Source: Bacteroidales bacterium (GTDB lineage: Bacteria > Bacteroidota > Bacteroidia > Bacteroidales > UBA932). From it: DNA of 32,532 bases. The stretch spans positions 1 through 32,532 of the forward strand of contig JAEETO010000016.1 of NCBI GenBank assembly GCA_016290385.1, given 5' to 3'. Shown here piece by piece: positions 8,789-16,300 of the stretch (position 1 is the first letter of the stretch; each line of letters starts with the position of its first letter). A program made the translations under genes and the position numbers. The notes beneath the pieces were generated by a model. It did not search any database, was not told the origin of the DNA, and saw only the letters and a list, made by a program, of their open reading frames with translations.

Positions 8789-8994
8789 TGGGAGAGGCCC
8801 TCCATGGCCTGGTCGATGGCGTTCTGGAAGATTTCCGTCTTGAGGAGCGCCAGGCCCCGCTGGTCTCCCAAAACGATCAGGGCGTCGCCCGGCTTGATAT
8901 CGTAGAGCTTGCGGGCATCGCGCGGAATCACGACCTGCCCTTTGTCTCCCACCTTCACGACACCGAAGATGTATTTGCCGTCTTTCTCTTGCAT
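8785..8994 (-). CDS. AbrB/MazE/SpoVT-type DNA-binding protein
   Basis: The 69-residue protein has a swapped-hairpin AbrB fold at about residues 9-55: FGVVKVGDKGQVVIPRDAR followed by YDIKPGDALIVLGDQRGLALL. These small dimeric proteins bind AT-rich or palindromic DNA and often repress their own promoters. It has no MazF-like partner beside it; instead its stop overlaps the acyltransferase start by four bases. Its promoter has a -33 TTTG (9051-9054) and a -7 TAAATTTG (9023-9030) separated by 20 bases, leaving a 28-base leader. A perfect 19-bp palindrome spans the -33 region and is a natural operator candidate. Autoregulation and control of the divergent GH5 gene are inferred. Confidence 0.85.
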   Translation of the reverse strand: MQEKDGKYIFGVVKVGDKGQVVIPRDARKLYDIKPGDALIVLGDQRGLALLKTEIFQNAIDQAMEGLSQ

Positions 8995-9022
8995 AATTGT
9001 AGGAATAGTTAGAAATTTCCCA

Positions 9023-9054
9023 CAAATTTAACGACATTTTGCTGATTCAGCAAA
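9023..9054 (-). promoter_or_regulatory. Complete -33/-7 promoter of the AbrB-acyltransferase operon
   Basis: On the minus strand, TTTG (9054-9051) is followed after 20 bases by TAAATTTG (9030-9023), matching the Bacteroidota -33/-7 consensus and spacing. It points to the ATG at 8994. Confidence 0.75.
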
Positions 9055-9055
9055 A
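9037..9055. promoter_or_regulatory. Perfect 19-bp palindrome, candidate operator
   Basis: TTTTGCTGATTCAGCAAAA is a perfect inverted repeat of nine bases around a single central base. Its two arms contain the -33 TTTG elements of the divergent AbrB and GH5 promoters. A regulator bound here would block both promoters. Confidence 0.6.
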
Positions 9056-9068
9056 AAACATATCTTTA
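9038..9068 (+). promoter_or_regulatory. -33/-7 promoter of the GH5 lipoprotein gene
   Basis: TTTG (9038-9041) and TATCTTTA (9061-9068, one mismatch to TAnnTTTG) are separated by 19 bases. The start codon lies 42 bases downstream at 9111. It overlaps the divergent AbrB promoter. Confidence 0.6.
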
Positions 9069-9110
9069 TATGTTCGTACGGAAAAGAAAAACCAAAAAAT
9101 ACTGACCATC

Positions 9111-10115
9111 ATGAAAAAGAATCTGACTGCCATCGTCATCACGGCGCTGACGCTCGTCGTGGCGGCATCGTGTTCGCCCCGCGAAGAAGAATGGGTGAAA
9201 GTACAGGGAAACAAATTCGTCGATCCCCAGGGGAACGAACTGATTTTCCGCGGCCTCTGCCTCGCGGATCCCGTGAAGCTGGTCCGCGACGGACAGTGGA
9301 ACGAACGCATTTTCGCCGAAGCGGCCGACTGGGGCGCGAACGTGGTCCGTTTCGCCGTTCATCCGACCAACCTCAATGAAATGGGCTGGGACGAAACTTT
9401 CCAGGCGATGGACCAGGGCATCGAATGGGCCAGGAAATACGGCCTTTATGTCATTATGGACTGGCACTCGATCGGCAACCTCAAGGAAGAAAAGTTCATG
9501 CTTCCCATGTACAACACCACGCAGGAAGAGACCTTCCGGTTCTGGCGCACTGCAGCCCAACGCTACAAGGATGAACCCACCGTCGCGCTATACGAACTGT
9601 TCAACGAACCGACCATAACGGCAGAAGGTGTTGGAGACTGCACCTGGCCGGAGTGGAAAGCGCTGCAGGAGCAGATCATCGACACGGTCCGCGCCTACAA
9701 CCCCCATGCCGTCTGCCTGTGCGCAGGCTTCAACTGGGCCTATGACCTGACGCCGGTTGCCAGCGCGCCCATCGCCCGTGAGAACGTAGCTTACGTATGC
9801 CATCCCTACCCCATGAAACGCGACCAGCCGTGGGAAGAGCAGTGGGAGCTGGATTTCGGCTATGTGGCCGACACATGGCCGGTAATCTGCACGGAGATCG
9901 GATTCTGCCTGGCAGACGAGCCGGGGGCCCACATTCCGGTCATGTCGACGGAAGTCTATGGCGAGCACATCACCAAGTACTTCGAGCAGAAAGGCATCTC
10001 CTTTACGGTATGGTGCTTCGACCCCGACTGGGCGCCGATGCTCATCAGCGACTGGAATTTCACCCCCACCACACAGGGCAGGTTCTTCAAGGAATATCTG
10101 CAGCTTAGAAAGTAA
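9111..10115 (+). CDS. GH5 family glycoside hydrolase, lipoprotein
   Basis: The 334-residue protein has a lipoprotein signal with Cys21 (VVAASC), so it is probably anchored in the outer membrane. The rest is a (beta/alpha)8 GH5 catalytic domain. It has ANVVRFAVHP near residue 76, YVIMDWHS near 113, the acid/base Glu166 in LFNEP, HPYP near 231 and the nucleophile Glu262 in ICTEIGF. GH5 covers endoglucanases, mannanases and related beta-glycosidases; I cannot read the substrate. The start at 9111 was chosen for the signal peptide; the open frame upstream runs into promoter elements. Its 3' end overlaps the 3' end of the convergent thioredoxin-like gene by 11 bases. Together with the GH92 and esterase genes it forms a small glycan-degrading neighbourhood without a SusC/SusD pair. 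Confidence 0.9.
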   Translation: MKKNLTAIVITALTLVVAASCSPREEEWVKVQGNKFVDPQGNELIFRGLCLADPVKLVRDGQWNERIFAEAADWGANVVRFAVHPTNLNEMGWDETFQAMDQGIEWARKYGLYVIMDWHSIGNLKEEKFMLPMYNTTQEETFRFWRTAAQRYKDEPTVALYELFNEPTITAEGVGDCTWPEWKALQEQIIDTVRAYNPHAVCLCAGFNWAYDLTPVASAPIARENVAYVCHPYPMKRDQPWEEQWELDFGYVADTWPVICTEIGFCLADEPGAHIPVMSTEVYGEHITKYFEQKGISFTVWCFDPDWAPMLISDWNFTPTTQGRFFKEYLQLRK

Positions 10116-11217
10116 TCTCGGCCAGTCTGTCCTCGAGCTTGCTGCCGCGAAGGCCGCGGGCGACGATGATTCCGTTGGGGTCGATCAGCAGGTTGTCCGG
10201 GATGGCATTGACGGAATAGGCTTCGGCAGCCGCATTGTTCCAGTACTTGAGGTCCGACAGGTGGATCCAAGGCATTTCCCAATCGGTGATGGCTTTCACC
10301 CAGGGTTCCTTTTCCTTGTCGAAAGAAATACCCACGATCTCAAAGCCCTTGTCGTGATACTTCTTGTAGGCCGCGACCACATTGGGCATCTCGGCCTTGC
10401 AGGGACCGCACCAGGAGGCCCAGAAGTCGACCAGGACCCACTTGCCTTGTCCCACATACTCGCTCAGCTTGTGCAGTTTCCCGTCGGGACCAGCCTCCTC
10501 CAGGTCCACGAACTTCTTGCCGATAAAGGCGGTCTTGGCAGCTTCCGCCTCATCTTCCTGGGCAGAGGCCTCATCGAACTGGCGTTTGAGGGATATGGCA
10601 TAGGGATGCTGCGTGAAAGGAGCACCAGAATCCATCAGTTCATCGAACTTCTCCTTTCCGGCAAGAGCGGGAACATTGCTCAGGAACACGACCGGGATCA
10701 GGTTATCCATATTCTCTTCAATCATAGAGACATAAGCATCGCCATACGCTTCGATCCTGGCCTGATAATCCGTGATGAACTCCGCCTCGCGAGCTTCCTG
10801 CTCATCCTTGGGAAGGGCCAGGTACGCTTGGATGAAACGGTTGAACTCCGCATACGCAGCGCCGTCCCGCTTGTCGCATTCTGACAGCTTCGTATTGAGA
10901 GCGGAACCGGTAAAGGTGCTGTCGGCCAAGTTAATCTGGACAGGCTTTCCGTCGTTGAAGAGCGGGAAACGCCACTCCCATCCGTCAATTTGTACGGAAA
11001 GGAGGGCATCTTTGGCGGCCTTTCCCTTCATGGTGAAAGAGCCATTGGCAATGACGGCGCTGTCGATGGGCGCGTCCGTCAATCTGTCGACCAGATATAC
11101 CTTCGTCCCGTCGACCGGAGCGTTCTTGGCGGATACGTCATACTTGGCTTCGTCCCCGTTGCAGGAGAGTGCGCATGCAGCGGCAACCGCCAGCATAAAG
11201 ATTGATAACTTTCTCAT
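10105..11217 (-). CDS. TlpA-like thioredoxin-family lipoprotein with N-terminal DUF4369-type domain
   Basis: The 370-residue protein has a lipoprotein signal (MRKLSIFMLAVAAACALSC, Cys19). Residues about 22-115 are a beta-rich region of the DUF4369 kind (VYLVDRLTDAPIDSAVI). A helical linker follows, and the thioredoxin/TlpA fold covers about 228-370, with the active site WASWCGPCKAEMP (Cys pair near 269 and 272) and cis-Pro in NAIPDNLLI. It is expected to act in the periplasm as a thiol-disulfide reductant. The ATG at 11217 is preferred over an in-frame GTG two codons upstream because the signal starts there. It begins 12 bases after the stop of the one-helix membrane protein, so the two form an operon. 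A paralogue lies at 23356-24492. Confidence 0.88.
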   Translation of the reverse strand: MRKLSIFMLAVAAACALSCNGDEAKYDVSAKNAPVDGTKVYLVDRLTDAPIDSAVIANGSFTMKGKAAKDALLSVQIDGWEWRFPLFNDGKPVQINLADSTFTGSALNTKLSECDKRDGAAYAEFNRFIQAYLALPKDEQEAREAEFITDYQARIEAYGDAYVSMIEENMDNLIPVVFLSNVPALAGKEKFDELMDSGAPFTQHPYAISLKRQFDEASAQEDEAEAAKTAFIGKKFVDLEEAGPDGKLHKLSEYVGQGKWVLVDFWASWCGPCKAEMPNVVAAYKKYHDKGFEIVGISFDKEKEPWVKAITDWEMPWIHLSDLKYWNNAAAEAYSVNAIPDNLLIDPNGIIVARGLRGSKLEDRLAEITF

Positions 11218-11229
11218 ATTCACTTGTTT

Positions 11230-11967
11230 TTAGTTCTTTTCACCTTGTTCAAGGGCCTGCTGCAACCGGACACTCCGCTCATTCCTGTCGGAAGATGACT
11301 CCTCGGTATCTTCGCTCATCTTGCTTTGTGTGGACTCCATCAGTTTTTCCTTTTGCAGGCTGAATACTTCCAGATCTTCATCCGTCACTTTCATCAGTTG
11401 CTTACAATTCTCGAAGTCTACTTTCATCGAACGGAGAAAAGCTTCGCTGTAAAAAATGAAACTGGGCGTATTGAGATCCCGCAGGGTCTCGAGAAAAAGT
11501 AAATTATTAGACTGATTCTGAAAGTCTTCTATGACAATGGCCTTATAATTCTCACGCAAATCGTAAAACGATGAAACGGCCTCCACGAAGAGAATGTTGC
11601 CTATGGTCCGGATGGTTTCGATATTGGACCGGAATATGGTTTCGGTCGTCATGGAATAACGGGCCATCGGTATTCTCGACGCCATCCCTATATAGCTTTG
11701 GGAGAGTTTGTCGGGATGGGCCACTACATCCACCTGGATTTCAAAGAAATCTTTCAGATCCTCGTCGATCTGCTCGATGTCTTTCAGCGACTCGCGCATG
11801 TCGTACATGACCATCAGCACCATCTCCCGTTTCTCGGCATTCAGCTTCCGATGTTCGATGACGGCCGAAGTACCGAAGGTCAGCATGATGGAGAAGGTCG
11901 TGGCGGCCAGTGTCAAAAGGAAACTCTTCCAGGACGATGATTTGCGTTCGGCTTTCATAAATGACAT
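11230..11967 (-). CDS. Single-pass membrane protein of unknown function
   Basis: I do not recognise a named family. The 245-residue protein has a short basic N-terminus (KAERKSSSWK), one hydrophobic segment at about 15-38 (FLLTLAATTFSIMLTFGTSAV), and a long charged, mainly helical remainder ending in an acidic, Ser-rich and Gln-rich tail. The architecture, one N-terminal helix followed by a helical soluble part, resembles small Bacteroidota inner-membrane proteins of the DUF6090 kind; this is recall, not proof. Orientation is unclear. A second start at 11958 (MKAERK) is possible. A TACCTTTG box lies 17 bases before the ATG at 11967. It precedes the TlpA-like gene by 12 bases and is probably co-transcribed with it. 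Confidence 0.68.
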   Translation of the reverse strand: MSFMKAERKSSSWKSFLLTLAATTFSIMLTFGTSAVIEHRKLNAEKREMVLMVMYDMRESLKDIEQIDEDLKDFFEIQVDVVAHPDKLSQSYIGMASRIPMARYSMTTETIFRSNIETIRTIGNILFVEAVSSFYDLRENYKAIVIEDFQNQSNNLLFLETLRDLNTPSFIFYSEAFLRSMKVDFENCKQLMKVTDEDLEVFSLQKEKLMESTQSKMSEDTEESSSDRNERSVRLQQALEQGEKN

Positions 11968-11984
11968 ACTGTGATAATCTGCTG

Positions 11985-11992
11985 CAAAGGTA
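11985..11992 (-). promoter_or_regulatory. -7 promoter box of the one-helix protein/TlpA-like operon
   Basis: TACCTTTG on the minus strand matches TAnnTTTG and lies 17 bases before the ATG at 11967. No good -33 is seen. Confidence 0.55.
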
Positions 11993-12054
11993 ATGATTTT
12001 GTGGAGTTTTCATGAATGAATTCCTTACCTTCCAGGGATTGTGCTCGGCGTCAA

Positions 12055-12099
12055 GGGGCCTAAGCCCCTCTCCCGAGGAGAGGGGTTTGGGGAGAGGGT
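12055..12099. repeat. GC-rich palindromic intergenic element
   Basis: GGGGC-CTAA-GCCCC (12055-12068) is followed by a perfect nine-pair hairpin, CCCCTCTCC-CGA-GGAGAGGGG (12065-12085), and then a further GGGGAGAGGG (12089-12098). The hairpins share the CCCC run and so exclude each other. It resembles dispersed CTCTCCC/GAGAGGG palindromes found between genes in many bacteria. It lies between the tRNA-Ser and the promoter of the next minus-strand operon and may stop transcription. Confidence 0.6.
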
Positions 12100-12125
12100 A
12101 ACGTAGGAAAGCTATTATCGAAACC

Positions 12126-12148
12126 GGTTCGAATCCCTTACTTTACGC
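12126..12148 (+). repeat. Inverted partial copy of the tRNA-Ser 3' end
   Basis: This segment begins GGTTCGAATCCCT, identical to the T-arm and 3' end of the tRNA-Ser on the other strand (12201 down to 12179), and the match continues imperfectly for about ten more bases. The upstream part of a tRNA is absent, so it is not a functional gene. It forms a long inverted repeat with the real gene. Confidence 0.65.
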
Positions 12149-12150
12149 GA

Positions 12151-12175
12151 AAAGCGTCTGCCCTGCAGACGCTTT
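12151..12175 (-). terminator. Hairpin terminator of tRNA-Ser
   Basis: A perfect 11-pair stem (AAAGCGTCTGC and GCAGACGCTTT) with a three-base loop begins five bases after the tRNA 3' end. On the minus strand it is followed by a short T-rich stretch (CTTTTCGCG), so it is a plausible though weak intrinsic terminator. Confidence 0.6.
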
Positions 12176-12179
12176 GAAG

Positions 12180-12264
12180 CGGAAGGTGAGGGATTCGAAC
12201 CCCCGGGACGTTGCCGCCCAACAGTTTTCAAGACTGCCGCCATCGACCACTCGGCCAACCTTCC
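12180..12264 (-). tRNA. tRNA-Ser (anticodon UGA)
   Basis: The minus strand reads GGAAGGT at the 5' end and ACCTTCC at the 3' end, forming the seven-pair acceptor stem, then discriminator G. The D-arm is GCCGAGTGGTCGATGGC. The anticodon loop CTTGAAA gives UGA, and its stem is GCAGT/ACTGT. A long variable arm (GGGC...GTCCC) marks a class II tRNA, and the T-loop is TTCGAAT. No CCA is encoded. It lies only 16 bases after the lspA stop, so it may be transcribed with the dksA-lspA operon. Confidence 0.95.
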
Positions 12265-12280
12265 TGTATGCGGCGCAAAA

Positions 12281-12880
12281 TTAAGAATTATTTTCTGAAT
12301 TCTCTTTCTTTTCCGACTTCGCAAAAAACTTCCACTGGAAGAGCAGCAGATAGATGGCGCCGCAGGTGATGCAGCTGTCGGCAATGTTGAAGATCGGACG
12401 GAAGAAGATGACATGGCGGCCGCCCCAGATGGGAAAATGGGCCGGCAGGGTCGTGTCAATGATCGGGAAATAGAGCATGTCCACCACCTTGCCGAAGAAG
12501 AGCGGCGCATAATCGAAGATCACACCGTAGAAAATGGAATCGATCTCGTTGCCGATGGCGCCGCAGAGAATGGCCCCCAGGCCGAAAAGGACGCCATTGG
12601 GCGTATCCGGCCGCTTGAGCAACTTGCAAAGATACACGATGATCACGACGATCAACGCCAGCCGGCACAGGCTGAGTGCCAGCTTGCCGAACCCTTCGCC
12701 GAACTGCAGGCCGAAAGCCATGCCGTTGTTTTCGATAAAGAGGATCTGGAACCAGTCTCCCGCCACATGGATGCTCTGGCCGATGGTCATGTTGGTTTTG
12801 ACCAGGACCTTGACGACCTGATCGATGACCAGCAGCAGAAGCACGAACAGCGTGACCCGTGTGCCTTTCGAGATTTTCAT
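12281..12880 (-). CDS. lspA: Lipoprotein signal peptidase II
   Basis: The 199-residue inner-membrane aspartic protease cleaves prolipoproteins before the lipidated Cys. It has four hydrophobic helices and the family motifs: NNGMAFGL near residue 51, GAIGNEIDSIFYGV near 107, the catalytic Asp134 in KVVDM and catalytic Asp168 in FNIADSCITCG. Compared with the E. coli enzyme there is an extra segment between the two catalytic motifs (FPIIDTTLPAHFPIWGGRHVIFFRP), which is normal for Bacteroidota. The C-terminal tail is charged. It starts seven bases after the dksA-like stop and forms an operon with it. The window encodes several lipoprotein substrates. Confidence 0.96.
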   Translation of the reverse strand: MKISKGTRVTLFVLLLLVIDQVVKVLVKTNMTIGQSIHVAGDWFQILFIENNGMAFGLQFGEGFGKLALSLCRLALIVVIIVYLCKLLKRPDTPNGVLFGLGAILCGAIGNEIDSIFYGVIFDYAPLFFGKVVDMLYFPIIDTTLPAHFPIWGGRHVIFFRPIFNIADSCITCGAIYLLLFQWKFFAKSEKKENSENNS

Positions 12881-12887
12881 CGACGGC

Positions 12888-13283
12888 CTAACGCTTGTTT
12901 TTCGCTTCCACGCTGAGGGTAGCGTGCGGGACCAGACGCAGACGCTCCTTGGGGATCAATTTACCCGTCTCGCGGCAGATGCCGTAGGTCTTGTTCTCGA
13001 TGCGGATGAGCGCCGCCTCCAGGTTCTGGATGAACTTGTACTGACGGGCCGCAAGCTGGCTCGCCTCTTCCTTTGCCTGGGAAGCGGATCCTTCCTCGAG
13101 GACCTTGAACGACGGAGACGTGTCTTCCGTGTCGTTGCTGCTGCTGTGGTCGATTTGCGACTGCAGCATCTGGTAGTCCTTGCGGGCCTTCGCCAGCTTC
13201 TGGAGAATCAGTTCCTTGAACTCCTGCAACTCCTCATCGCTGTAGCGGACCTTCTCAACGGTCTCTTCTTTCTTCTCTTCCAT
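12888..13283 (-). CDS. TraR/DksA-family zinc-finger-type regulator
   Basis: The 131-residue protein has the DksA layout: a charged helical coiled-coil hairpin (about 15-95, with ELQEFKELILQKLAKARKDY) and a C-terminal motif, NKTYGICRETGKLIPKERL, matching the zinc-finger region. Only the first of the usual Cys pairs is partly kept (one Cys in GICRETGK), and the second pair is replaced (VPHATL), so zinc may not be bound. I recall this as common in Bacteroidota members. The family binds RNA polymerase through the secondary channel. The ATG at 13283 is chosen; an in-frame GTG lies one codon upstream. It has its own promoter-like box after ileS and leads directly into lspA. Confidence 0.9.
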   Translation of the reverse strand: MEEKKEETVEKVRYSDEELQEFKELILQKLAKARKDYQMLQSQIDHSSSNDTEDTSPSFKVLEEGSASQAKEEASQLAARQYKFIQNLEAALIRIENKTYGICRETGKLIPKERLRLVPHATLSVEAKNKR

Positions 13284-13307
13284 CACTATCGTGGTTTAAA
13301 TTAAATT

Positions 13308-13338
13308 CAAATATAACCAATTTATTTCAATCTCACAA
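13308..13338 (-). promoter_or_regulatory. Promoter for dksA-lspA
   Basis: On the minus strand TATATTTG (13315-13308) is preceded after 20 bases by TTG (13338-13336), within the end of ileS. It sits 24 bases before the dksA-like ATG and gives that operon its own start. Confidence 0.55.
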
Positions 13339-16300
13339 TACCTATCATGAGCGTGCCGTCTTCCCATTCCACCTCGGCTGCATCTTCGGGGTGCGGGGCA
13401 AAGCGGATGCTGCGGGCCAGGGTCTGGGCGCTGACATAGTTGCCGAAGTGCGCCAGAGCCGCTTCCAGGGCCGCATTGTTCTCGATCACCACATCGATGC
13501 GGTCGGTGACTTCAAAGCCGGAACTCTTGCGCAGATTCTGGATGCGGTTGACCAGCTCGCGAGCCAGGCCTTCCTCCCGGAGCATCGGGGATATCTCGGC
13601 GTCAAGCGCGATGGTCAGAGGGCCTTGCGTAGCGACGAGCCAGCCCTGAACGTCTTCCGAAGAGATCTGGTAGTCGCCCGGATTGAGGACCACATCGCCG
13701 CCGGGGAGTGCCAGCGTATAGGCGCCTTCTGTCTCGGCGCTCTGGATGGCCGAGATGGTCGGCTGGTCGAGCGTGGCGAAGGCGGCGGCAATCTCTTTCA
13801 TGCGGGGGCCGTAGACTTTGCCGAGGGTCTTGAAATTGGGCTTGATCTTCTTGGTGATGAGGCCGTCGGTATTCTCTACGAAATCCATCTCCTTCACGTT
13901 GACTTCAGCCAGGATCAGGTCCTTGACAGCGCTGAGCTGGGCGCGCACCTTGTCGGAAATCACAGGCACCAGCATCCTGGGCAGCGGCTGACGCACCGGA
14001 ATCTTCACTTTCTTGCGGAGGGCCAGGACCATCGAGGTGGCGTCCTGCGAGAGGCGGATGCGCTCTTCCAGATCGGCATCGATGTGGGCCGGATCGGACA
14101 CGGGCATCTGCACGAAGTGGACGGAGCATCCTTCCGTAGGATGAACAGGAGCAATCAGGTCGAGGTAGAGGCGTTCGGCGAAGAACGGTGCGATCGGTGC
14201 CATGAGCACGGATACGTCGAGGAGGCAGGTGTAGAGGGTCTGGTAGGCGGACTGCTTGTCGGCAGTCATCTCGCCGGCCCAGTAGCGCTTGCGGTTCAGA
14301 TGGACGTACCAGTTGGAGAGGTCATCGCAGACGAAGCTCTCGATCAGGCGGCCGGCAGTCTTGATGTCGTAGTCTTCATAGGCGGCGCGGACGTCGCGGA
14401 TGAGGGAATTGAGGCGGGAAATAATCCACCGATCGATCTCGGGGAGAGATTCCGGGTCAAGCCCGGAATGACGATTTATTCCGTCATGCCGGACTTGATC
14501 CGGCATCTCAGGATTCCAGCCGTCGATGTTGGCATACAATGCGAAGAATGCATACGTATTGTATAAGGTGCCGAAGAACTTGCGGCGCACTTCTTCGACG
14601 CCGTTTTCGTCGAACTTGAGGTTGTCCCAGGGCTCGGCATTGGTGAGCATGTACCAGCGCAGGGCATCGGCTCCGTAGGTGTCGAGGGCCTTGAAGGGAT
14701 CGACCGCGTTGCCCAGGCGCTTGGACATCTTGTTGCCGTTCTTGTCCAGCACGAGGCCGTTGGAGATGACGCGCTTGAACGCGGGCGTACCGCTGACCAT
14801 GGTGTGGATGGCATGCAGGGTATAGAACCAGCCGCGGGTCTGGTCGACGCCTTCGGCGATGAAATCGGCCGTGGCGCCGAAACGCTCGGTACCCAGCTGC
14901 GCAAGGCCTTCCTGTGCATAAGGCATGGCGCCCGAATCGAACCAGACGTCGATCAGGTCGCTCTCGCGCACCATCTTGCGGCCGCTGTCGGAAACCAGGA
15001 AAATGGTATCGACGAACGGACGGTGCAGGTCGATCTCGTCATAGCCTTTTCCCTTGATCGGGTTGGCGGACATGAAACCAGCCGCTACCGCCTTGTCGAT
15101 CTCGTCGCTCAGCTCCCTGACGGAGCCGATGCATTTCTCTTCCCTGCCGTCTTCCGTACGCCAGATCGGGAGCGGCGTGCCCCAGAAACGGCTGCGGCTC
15201 AGGTTCCAGTCCTGGATGTTCTCCAGCCACTGCCCGAAGCGGCCCGTGCCCGTGGAGGCAGGCTTCCAGACGATCTGCTTGTTCAAGGCGACCATCTCGT
15301 CTTTCACGGCCGTGGTCTTGATGAACCAGGAATCCAACGGATAGTACAGCACCGGCAGGTCGGTCCGCCAGCTGTGCGGATAGCTGTGGACGTGCTTCTG
15401 CACTTTGAAGGCGCGGCCGTCAGCCTTCATCATCACGCAGAGGTCGATGTCGAGGGTCCCCTCTTCCTCCACGTGCTCGAAATACTGCTTGTAGCCCGCT
15501 TTCACATAGCGGCCGGCATATTCTTTATAGGAAGGATCCACGTTGTTCTTCACATAGTCAGGATCCAGGTCTTCGAGGCGGCAGAAGCGGCCCTGGCGGT
15601 CCACCTGGGCCTGCGGATTGCCGTCCAGGTCGACCGGCATGACGGCGCCGATACCGGCGGCAGCGGCGACACGCTTGTCGTCGGCGCCGAAGGTCGGCGC
15701 GATGTGGACGATGCCCGTACCGTCTTCCGTAGTCACATAGTCGCCCGGAATCACGCGGAAGGCGTCGCCATCGGGCTTGAACCAGGGAATCAGCTGTCGG
15801 TAGCGGATGCCCACCAGTTCACTGCCCTTGAACGTGCCGTCCAGCACTTCGAAGGGAATCTTCGTCTTGGGATTGAACCACGTGTCCACCAGGTCCCTGG
15901 CCACGATATAGACGGCCTCGGCACCAGTATAGGGATTGGCGCTTTTCACGCGGACGTAGTCGATGTTCGGGCCCACGCAGAGTGCGGTATTCGAGGGCAG
16001 GGTCCACGGCGTGGTGGTCCAGGCCAGGATATAGAGCGGCAGTCTGTCCACGAAAAACTTTTCGGACGCGGCGTCGCGGATGACGGCGAACTGCACGGTG
16101 GCAGTGGTATCGGAAACGTCCTTGTAGCAACCGGGCTGGTTCAGCTCATGGGAGCTCAGGCCCGTACCGTCGGTCGGCGAATAGGGCTGGATGGTGTAGC
16201 CCTTGTAGAGCAGGCCTTTGTTGTAGATATCCTTCAACAGATACCACAGCGTTTCGATATAGCGGTTGTCGTAGGTGATGTAGGGGTTGTCCATGTCCAC

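Noticed and set aside
5469-10115. Complete polysaccharide utilisation locus
   Set aside because: Several glycan-active enzymes are present, but there is no SusC/SusD pair or hybrid two-component or ECF sigma regulator in the window.
12121-12150. Second tRNA gene on the plus strand suggested by TTCGAATCCC
   Set aside because: No acceptor, D-arm or anticodon arm can be built upstream, and the T-stem does not pair; treated as a 3' fragment.
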